A DNA stretch of 5,185 nt, taken from assembly GCA_022508705.1 (NCBI GenBank), contig JAFLUO010000029.1, forward strand, positions 11,282 to 16,466, in the 5' to 3' direction. Source of the stretch: Oscillospiraceae bacterium (lineage in GTDB: Bacteria; Bacillota; Clostridia; Oscillospirales; Acutalibacteraceae). The notes beneath the pieces are model-generated. The model searched no databases, was not told where the DNA came from, and worked only from the letters and a program-made list of their open reading frames with translations. The translations under genes and the position numbers were made by a program. Shown here in pieces: positions 1-5,185 of the stretch (position 1 is its first letter; each line of letters opens with the position of its first letter).

Positions 1-3000
1 AAGTCACTTACAATGCAGGGTTTCAAGTCCTGCCCCGAAAAAACGGTACTTCAATTTAATAACGGAATTACGGGCGTTGTAGGCCCTAACGGAAGCGGAA
101 AGAGCAATATTTCCGACGCTGTCCGCTGGGTTCTCGGCGAGCAGTCAACAAAAAGCCTTCGTGGTTCAAAGATGGAGGACGTTGTTTTCAGCGGAACGTC
201 TATCCGCAAGGCGTCAGGCTTCGCTGAGGTTACTCTTTGCCTTGAAAATAAAGACCGAACTCTGAGCTGTGATACTGACGAGGTAAATATTACACGCCGT
301 TATTATCGCTCAGGTGACAGTGAATATAAAATAAACGGTGAAACAGTAAGACTTCGTGATGTTAACGAGCTTTTTATGGATACGGGGCTGGGGCGTGACG
401 GCTATTCACTTGTAAGCCAGGGTAAAATTGCCGAGCTTATTTCGTCAAAATCAGGGGAGCGCCGCGAAATGTTTGAAGAAGCGGCCGGTATTTCTCATTT
501 CCGTTACAGAAGAAGCGATGCCCTTAAACGTTTGTCGCAGGCAGAGGAAAATCTTGTAAGACTTCGCGACATTTTAACAGAGCTTGAAAGCAGAGTAGGA
601 CCCCTTAAAAATCAAAGTGAAAAAGCGCAGAAATTCCTCGTTTTAGCAGAAAAACGCAAAAATCTTGAAATCGGAATTTGGCTTAATAATATTGACAAAA
701 CTCAGGAAAGACTGCGTGAGCAGGACAGAAAAATCGACATTTCAAAGGTAAACTACGAAGAAACTAAAAAACAGCTTGAAGAAATTGAAGAAAAGCTCAA
801 TGCAATTACAGAGGAAACCCATGCAATAAACGCCGAAATTGAAGAGGTGCGTTCTTCCACGTCCCATTTTGAAGAGCAGGCGGCAGAGCTTTTAAGCCAG
901 GCAAAGGTTTACGAAAACTCAATTTTACATAATAACGAAGCAATTGAACGCTTTGAAAAGGACAAGCAGGCGGAAAATGCAGGCGAGAGCGACATTGACG
1001 CACAAATCAAGGCTTCCGAAGAGGGAAAGAAAAAGGCTGAGGAAGGCTTAAAGACCGCAGAGGATAAACTTTCCGCAGAGCTTGAAAAAATAGAGAAGCT
1101 TCGCAGTGAAAACGAAGAATTTGCAAATGCAGGAGCGGCGCTTTCAGCGGAAATCTCCTCGCTTACGGCAGCTTTGGCGGACAGCCGAGTAATCAGCGAA
1201 ACAGCGAACTCGCAAATCGAAGATTTAAACAACAGAATTGCATCAATTGACGAGCTTCTGGGCGACAGGAAGGATATTTTACACAGTCTTGAAAGCGTGC
1301 GTGATAAGGCAAAGGCAGATTTAGACAAATGTACGCAGGAATTGACTGAGTATAAAAACGCATCTAACGGATATAAAATTAAAGTCGAAACCCGAAAAGA
1401 AAAAGACGAAAAAATAAAGGCGGAAATTTCGGCGCTGAATTTTGAAATTCAAAGAAAGCAGGAGAGGCTTCGCATTCTTTCCGATATGGAAAAGAATATG
1501 GAGGGATACCAGGGCGCAGTTAAAGCGGTTATGGCAGAGCAAAAGCGAGGTGCATTGCGCGGTATTCACGGTGCTCTTTCGCAGTTAATTACCGTTAAAG
1601 ATAAATATTCAACAGCTATTGAAACGGCTCTCGGTGCGGCGCTTCAGAATATTGTTGTTGAGACACCAAATGATGCAAAAAATGCTATTGAGTATTTGAA
1701 AAACTCCCATAACGGCCGAGCAACATTTTTGCCTATTGAAACAATTAAATCAAGAAATCTTGAGGAAAAAGGGCTTGATAATCAATACGGCTTTGTAAGC
1801 ATGGCGTCCGAGCTTGTTACGGTAGATAAAAAGTATCAGAATATCATTGAAAACCTGCTGGGCAGAACGGCCGTTTGCGAAGATCTTGATTCTGCCGTTA
1901 CAATGGCGAAGAAATACAACAACAGATTTAAAATAGTAACCCTTGACGGTCAGGTTATGAACCCGGGCGGCAGTATGACGGGCGGCTCAAAGGCGCAAGG
2001 CGTAGGTATGCTTTCCCGTACCAGCGAAATCGAAAAACTGAAAGAAAAAATTAAGGAGCTTGAAGATAAAAAATCTCTTACGGATTCAAGAGCAAAGGAA
2101 ATTGCAGAGGATTTAGCCTTAGCGGTTGCAGACCTTAACGGAATTGAGGGCGACATTATTACTCATAACGAAGAGAAAATCCGCCTTGAGGGTGAATATA
2201 AGCTGGCTCTCGAACAGTTTGAAAATTCTGCAGGCGGCGTTAAAGAGCTTCTTGACGAGCAGAAAATAATGGCTGACCGTATTGAAAAAATTAAGACGGA
2301 CAGTGAAGAAGCCGCAGAAAAAGTTATTGAACTTACAGCTCTTATTGCAGAGAAAGAAAAATCCTTGGGCGATATAACGGGTGATCGTGAAAACGCAGAC
2401 CGTGACAGAGAAAGTTTGTCAGCGTTGATTGAAAGTATTCGTCTTGAAATTTTAGGATTTAAAAAGGATATTGAATCAAATGAGGATAATATCAGACGAT
2501 TAAGTGTTTACAAAGGTTCGCACATATCCCGTATGGACGAGCTGAACACAGAGATTGAGGCTTTGAAAAACAAAAACATTTGGCTTCAAAAGGATATTGA
2601 CTCATTAAACACTTCTGCCGAAGAGCTTAAAAATAAAGGTGCAGATGCTAAAACGGCAGTAGGCGAACTCCTTTCAAAGCGTGAACAGCTTGAAAAGGAT
2701 TCAACGCTTCTTCGTACTCTTGAAAAAGAAAAATCAGGGGAGAGAGAGCGAATCAGCGGCGAGCTTGCCCGTCTTGAAGAAAGAAAGGCTTCAATGCTTA
2801 ACGAGTTTGAGGAATTTAACTCAAAGCTTTATGACGAATACGGTCTTACAAGAAGAGAAGCGCAGGCTTTGGGTATTGTAATCGAAAATATCCAGGAGGC
2901 TCGCACAAATCTTTCCGAAATTAAGGGTGAAATTAAGTCCCTCGGCTCTGTAAACGTTGGCGCTATTGACGAGTATAAGGAAGTGTCTGAGCGTTACGAA

Positions 3001-3561
3001 TTTATGTCGGAGCAGATAGGCGACGTTGAAAAATCAAAGGCAGAGCTCATAAGACTTATTGACGAGCTTACAACCAATATGAGCGTTCGTTTCCGTGAAC
3101 AGTTCCAGAAAATAAATGTTTCCTTCGGCGAAACCTTCTCGGAGCTTTTCGGCGGCGGCAAGGCGGAACTTCAGCTTGAAGATGAAATGAATGTTCTTGA
3201 ATGTGACATTGAAATTAAGGTTCAGCCGCCCGGCAAGAATATTCAGAATATCAATCTTTTATCTGGCGGAGAAAAAGGACTTTCCGCAATAGCTCTTCTC
3301 TTTGCAATTTTGAAAGTTACTCCGTCACCCTTCGTTATATTTGATGAGGTTGAGGCGGCGCTTGACGACGTTAACGTTGTCCGTTATGCGCAGTATGTAC
3401 GCAGAATGACTAAAAATACGCAGTTTATTCTTATAACTCACAGAAGGGGCACGATGGAAGAGGCAGACGTTCTTTACGGCGTAACAATGCAGGAAGAGGG
3501 CGTGTCCAAGATATTGGAACTTAAAACCGCTGAAATGGCGAAAAAACTTGGACTCGCCTAA
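1..3561 (+). CDS. smc: Chromosome segregation protein SMC (5' partial)
   Basis: SMC is the ATPase of the bacterial condensin. It dimerises through a hinge, binds ScpA/ScpB, and loads on DNA to organise and segregate the chromosome. Numbering from the first codon in the window, 1186 residues are present. The N-terminal head has Walker A GPNGSGKS (28-35) and the Q-loop VSQGK (Gln140). A Glu/Lys-rich coiled-coil arm follows (about 171-501). The hinge lies at about 502-673 and ends with the glycine-rich NPGGSMTGGS (654-663). The returning arm reaches the conserved LGSVNVGAIDEY (981-992). The C-terminal head has the ABC signature LSGGEK (1087-1092), Walker B FVIFDE with catalytic Glu (1111-1116), the D-loop ALDD and the switch His1147. 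The reading frame is open to base 1 and reads K-S-L-T before the ATG at 13. Family members usually begin M-x-L-K-S-L-x-M-Q-G-F-K, so the true start lies a few codons upstream and the full length, about 1189, is normal (B. subtilis SMC is 1186). No frameshift is seen. Identification is essentially certain. Confidence 0.98.
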   Translation, partial: KSLTMQGFKSCPEKTVLQFNNGITGVVGPNGSGKSNISDAVRWVLGEQSTKSLRGSKMEDVVFSGTSIRKASGFAEVTLCLENKDRTLSCDTDEVNITRRYYRSGDSEYKINGETVRLRDVNELFMDTGLGRDGYSLVSQGKIAELISSKSGERREMFEEAAGISHFRYRRSDALKRLSQAEENLVRLRDILTELESRVGPLKNQSEKAQKFLVLAEKRKNLEIGIWLNNIDKTQERLREQDRKIDISKVNYEETKKQLEEIEEKLNAITEETHAINAEIEEVRSSTSHFEEQAAELLSQAKVYENSILHNNEAIERFEKDKQAENAGESDIDAQIKASEEGKKKAEEGLKTAEDKLSAELEKIEKLRSENEEFANAGAALSAEISSLTAALADSRVISETANSQIEDLNNRIASIDELLGDRKDILHSLESVRDKAKADLDKCTQELTEYKNASNGYKIKVETRKEKDEKIKAEISALNFEIQRKQERLRILSDMEKNMEGYQGAVKAVMAEQKRGALRGIHGALSQLITVKDKYSTAIETALGAALQNIVVETPNDAKNAIEYLKNSHNGRATFLPIETIKSRNLEEKGLDNQYGFVSMASELVTVDKKYQNIIENLLGRTAVCEDLDSAVTMAKKYNNRFKIVTLDGQVMNPGGSMTGGSKAQGVGMLSRTSEIEKLKEKIKELEDKKSLTDSRAKEIAEDLALAVADLNGIEGDIITHNEEKIRLEGEYKLALEQFENSAGGVKELLDEQKIMADRIEKIKTDSEEAAEKVIELTALIAEKEKSLGDITGDRENADRDRESLSALIESIRLEILGFKKDIESNEDNIRRLSVYKGSHISRMDELNTEIEALKNKNIWLQKDIDSLNTSAEELKNKGADAKTAVGELLSKREQLEKDSTLLRTLEKEKSGERERISGELARLEERKASMLNEFEEFNSKLYDEYGLTRREAQALGIVIENIQEARTNLSEIKGEIKSLGSVNVGAIDEYKEVSERYEFMSEQIGDVEKSKAELIRLIDELTTNMSVRFREQFQKINVSFGETFSELFGGGKAELQLEDEMNVLECDIEIKVQPPGKNIQNINLLSGGEKGLSAIALLFAILKVTPSPFVIFDEVEAALDDVNVVRYAQYVRRMTKNTQFILITHRRGTMEEADVLYGVTMQEEGVSKILELKTAEMAKKLGLA

Positions 3562-3572
3562 TTTTGCTCATC

Positions 3573-3635
3573 TTGCGATTTTTTTGACGGAAATTCACGT
3601 ACCTTTGTACGCATCGCCGTCTTCAAAAACCGCAA
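3573..3635. repeat. Long imperfect palindrome in the smc-ftsY spacer, candidate dispersed intergenic repeat
   Basis: The outer arms TTGCG (3573-3577) and CGCAA (3631-3635) pair. Inside them a T-run (3579-3585) faces AAAAA (3625-3629), then GACGG (3586-3590) pairs with CCGTC (3617-3621). At the centre a perfect 5-bp hairpin CGTAC-CTTT-GTACG spans 3598-3611. The nested symmetry over 63 bases is well beyond a chance hairpin. The T-run is in the 5' arm, and no T-run follows the 3' arm on either strand, so it is not a canonical intrinsic terminator. It could be a small non-coding repeat family of the host genome, a processing or stability hairpin in an smc-ftsY transcript, or a degenerate bidirectional terminator. 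A second weak dyad, AACTA (3644-3648) with TAGTT (3659-3663), lies just downstream. The rest of the spacer is AT-rich and shows no convincing promoter. The symmetry is directly visible; the repeat-family idea is inference. Confidence 0.5.
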
Positions 3636-3709
3636 TATAAACAAACTAAGGCTACGCATAGTTCTTATGATTTTAATATTCTAAATAATTCTCGAAAGGA
3701 TCTATCGCT

Positions 3710-4969
3710 ATGGGAATTTTTAAAAAAATAAATTTCGGACTTTCAAAAACCCGTAATAAAATGGCGGGGGCTATCGACGATATGCTCGACAGTTTCGATG
3801 AAATCACCGATGACCTTTACACGGAGCTTGAAGAAATACTCGTTATGGGTGATGTCGGCGTTACGACAGCCGTTCAGATAACCGAAAAGTTAAGGGAAGA
3901 GACGGCAAAGGGAAAAATCAAAAGCCCTAATGAAATCCGTGCGAAAATAAAGGAAATTATTTCAGAAATGCTTTACGGCGGCGAGGATATGGGGCTTATT
4001 ACCGTTCCGTCAATAATTCTCGTTATCGGCGTAAATGGTGTCGGCAAAACCACCACCATAGGCAAAATGGCGGCTATGTATAAGGCTCAGGGCAAAAAGG
4101 TTATTATGGGTGCGGCGGACACTTTCCGCGCGGCTGCCATTGACCAGCTTCAAATCTGGGCGGACAGAGCAGGCGTTGATATTATTAAACATAAAGAGGG
4201 CGCAGACCCTGCCGCAGTCGTGTTTGACACAATAAATGCCGCCAAGGCAAGAGATTCCGAAATAATCATTATTGATACAGCAGGCAGACTGCATAACAAG
4301 AAAAATCTTATGGACGAGCTTAATAAGATTTACAGAGTTATTGACAGAGAGCTTCCTTACTCCGACCGTGAGGTTTTGCTTGTTCTCGATGCAACCACAG
4401 GGCAGAATGCAGTTAATCAGGCCCGTGAATTTCAAAATGTTGCCGAGATTACGGGTATTGTTCTCACAAAGCTTGACGGCACAGCCCGTGGCGGCGTTGT
4501 TCTTGCAATTAAAAATGAGCTGGGAATACCCGTTAAATTTATCGGTGTAGGCGAGCAGATAGACGACTTACAGCCCTTTAACCCGACCGCATTTGCAGAC
4601 GGACTTTTCGATAAGATAGATTATAAGGAAGAAGATGACCGTTCTCTTCTTGACAATATTACTCCCACGGAGCATGTTCATACGGCATTAGATGATTTAG
4701 CTGAAATTGACGAGGCAGTTTCCGCAATGCTTGACGAAATGTTACCCGAGGCTGTTCCCGAAACAATTGAGGAGGCAGAAACTGCTGAAACAGATTTAGA
4801 AAATACTGAAATTTCTGCTAACGATTCGGAAAATGAAGAGGAAAATGCCGAAAATCCTGCTTCGGAAGACACAGAAGAACCGACAGACGAGGAATCGCAG
4901 GAAGACAACGAAAACGACAAGAAAAAAGAAAAGAGGGGTTTCTTTGGACTTTTTAATCGCCACTCATAA
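3710..4969 (+). CDS. ftsY: Signal recognition particle receptor FtsY, with an unusual acidic C-terminal tail
   Basis: FtsY is the SRP receptor GTPase. At the cytoplasmic membrane it pairs with Ffh, and reciprocal GTP hydrolysis hands the ribosome-nascent chain to the Sec translocon. The N domain covers about 1-100 and begins MGIFKKINFGLSKTR, a short basic amphipathic start. The G domain covers about 101-301, with P-loop GVNGVGKT (107-114), DTFRAAA (137-143), DTAGR (189-193), TKLD (253-256) and the closing GVGEQIDDLQPF (279-290). DTFRAAA and the lack of a Met-rich M domain separate it from Ffh. The core alone matches a normal Gram-positive FtsY, yet the protein continues to residue 419. Residues 312-403 contain no Lys or Arg and are strongly acidic (25 of the 53 residues 351-403 are Asp/Glu), and the protein ends KKKEKRGFFGLFNRHS (404-419). 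The ATG has AAAGGA at 3695-3700, nine bases upstream. The gene lies 148 bases after smc, as is common in Bacillota, and its end overlaps rdgB. The core assignment is certain; the role of the tail is unknown. Confidence 0.98.
   Translation: MGIFKKINFGLSKTRNKMAGAIDDMLDSFDEITDDLYTELEEILVMGDVGVTTAVQITEKLREETAKGKIKSPNEIRAKIKEIISEMLYGGEDMGLITVPSIILVIGVNGVGKTTTIGKMAAMYKAQGKKVIMGAADTFRAAAIDQLQIWADRAGVDIIKHKEGADPAAVVFDTINAAKARDSEIIIIDTAGRLHNKKNLMDELNKIYRVIDRELPYSDREVLLVLDATTGQNAVNQAREFQNVAEITGIVLTKLDGTARGGVVLAIKNELGIPVKFIGVGEQIDDLQPFNPTAFADGLFDKIDYKEEDDRSLLDNITPTEHVHTALDDLAEIDEAVSAMLDEMLPEAVPETIEEAETAETDLENTEISANDSENEEENAENPASEDTEEPTDEESQEDNENDKKKEKRGFFGLFNRHS
4933..4938 (+). promoter_or_regulatory. 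Ribosome binding site for rdgB, inside ftsY
   Basis: GAGGGG at 4933-4938 lies five bases before the TTG at 4944 and is purine-rich like a Shine-Dalgarno sequence. It sits within the FtsY codons for K-R-G. It supports the TTG as start codon: from the ATG at 4971 the same site would be 32 bases away, too far to act. This is an inference from spacing and composition only. Confidence 0.6.
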
Positions 4970-5185
4970 TATGAAAAAAAGAGCCGAGTTAGAGAGAATT
5001 CTTTCTCCGCTGGGAATTTCGGTGAAAACTGCCGAAGAGGCAGGCGTAAATTTAACCGACGTTGAGGAAACAGGTACCACCTTTGAGGAAAATGCAGAAT
5101 TAAAGGCGGTTTCCGGTTGCAAAGAGAGCGGAATGCCCTGCATTGCAGACGATTCCGGACTTATGGTTGACGCTCTTGACGGCGC
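4944..5185 (+). CDS. rdgB: XTP/dITP pyrophosphatase, RdgB/HAM1 family (3' partial)
   Basis: This family hydrolyses non-canonical purine triphosphates (dITP, XTP, ITP) to the monophosphate and pyrophosphate, which keeps deaminated bases out of DNA and RNA. Eighty full codons are present before the window ends; the family is usually about 200 residues. The N-terminus reads M(TTG)-DFLIATHNMKK, giving the substrate-binding signature TxNxxK at Thr7, Asn9 and Lys12, the same numbering as E. coli RdgB. The second conserved block, ETGTTFEENAELKA, lies at 42-55. The third, IADDSGLMVDAL (67-78), carries the catalytic and metal-binding Asp69/Asp70 pair. The TTG start is chosen because the first ATG in this frame (4971) would remove the beta strand and the Thr/Asn of the signature, and because GAGGGG lies five bases before the TTG. 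The gene overlaps ftsY by 26 bases in another frame, which suggests translational coupling within one transcript. The family is very secure; the exact start is likely but unproven. Confidence 0.93.
   Translation, partial: MDFLIATHNMKKRAELERILSPLGISVKTAEEAGVNLTDVEETGTTFEENAELKAVSGCKESGMPCIADDSGLMVDALDG

Noticed and set aside
13..15. ATG at 13 as the true smc start
   Set aside because: The frame is open to base 1 and encodes K-S-L-T, matching the usual residues just before the MQGFK of SMC proteins; the start is outside the window.
909..1328. Reverse-strand open frame of 139 codons inside smc
   Set aside because: It is the Ser/Leu/Phe-rich complement of Glu/Lys-rich coiled-coil codons, with no recognisable domain; a shadow of smc.
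3573..3635. Canonical rho-independent terminator after smc
   Set aside because: No T-run follows the 3' arm on either strand, and the strongest inner stem is only 5 bp.
3654..3682. A sigma-A promoter for ftsY using TATTCT at 3677-3682 as -10
   Set aside because: The hexamer about 17 bases upstream does not resemble TTGACA; in AT-rich spacer such weak -10 matches are expected by chance.
4010..4435. Reverse-strand open frame of 141 codons opposite the FtsY GTPase domain
   Set aside because: It lies wholly within a highly conserved gene and shows no domain or start signal.
4678..4920. Reverse-strand Ser-rich open frame of 80 codons opposite the FtsY tail
   Set aside because: The Ser richness is what GAA/GAG/GAC-type codons give when read on the other strand; it also raises no doubt about the ftsY frame, which is continuous from the GTPase core.
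3710..4969. Ffh rather than FtsY
   Set aside because: The motif is DTFRAAA rather than the Ffh-type DTYRPAA, and there is no Met-rich M domain; the tail is acidic.
4971..4973. ATG at 4971 as the rdgB start
   Set aside because: It would delete the conserved IATHN strand of the active site and has no ribosome binding site at a suitable distance.

Overview
The window is a housekeeping segment of a bacterial chromosome with three genes on the + strand: smc (5' end cut by the window), ftsY (complete) and the beginning of an rdgB/HAM1-type nucleotide pyrophosphatase gene (3' end cut). The smc-ftsY pair, the moderate GC content, the AAAGGA/GAGGGG-type ribosome binding sites and the protein sequences all suggest a Bacillota of the class Clostridia, perhaps near Oscillospiraceae/Ruminococcaceae. 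That placement is an inference from style, not a database result.

Layout: positions 1-3561 hold nearly all of the chromosome condensin SMC, reading in from before base 1. Positions 3562-3709 are a 148-base spacer containing a long imperfect palindrome (3573-3635) that is not a standard terminator and may be a dispersed intergenic repeat. Positions 3710-4969 hold ftsY, the signal recognition particle receptor. From 4944 an XTP/dITP pyrophosphatase gene begins inside the ftsY end, most likely at a TTG codon, and runs off the window at 5185.

The three genes do different jobs: chromosome organisation and segregation (SMC), co-translational membrane targeting (FtsY) and cleaning of the nucleotide pool (RdgB). 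They are probably co-transcribed at least from ftsY onward, because ftsY and rdgB overlap by 26 bases. No mobile element, CRISPR array, RNA gene or novel multi-gene system was found.

The most unusual thing here is the architecture of FtsY. Its NG GTPase core starts almost at residue 1, and a tail of about 118 residues follows the core. The tail contains 92 consecutive residues without Lys or Arg, is very rich in Asp/Glu, and ends in a basic-aromatic motif (KKKEKRGFFGLF). That motif resembles the extreme N-terminus of the E. coli FtsY A domain, as if the acidic, membrane-contacting module had moved to the other end of the protein. The DNA encoding the aromatic end of this motif also encodes the start of rdgB.
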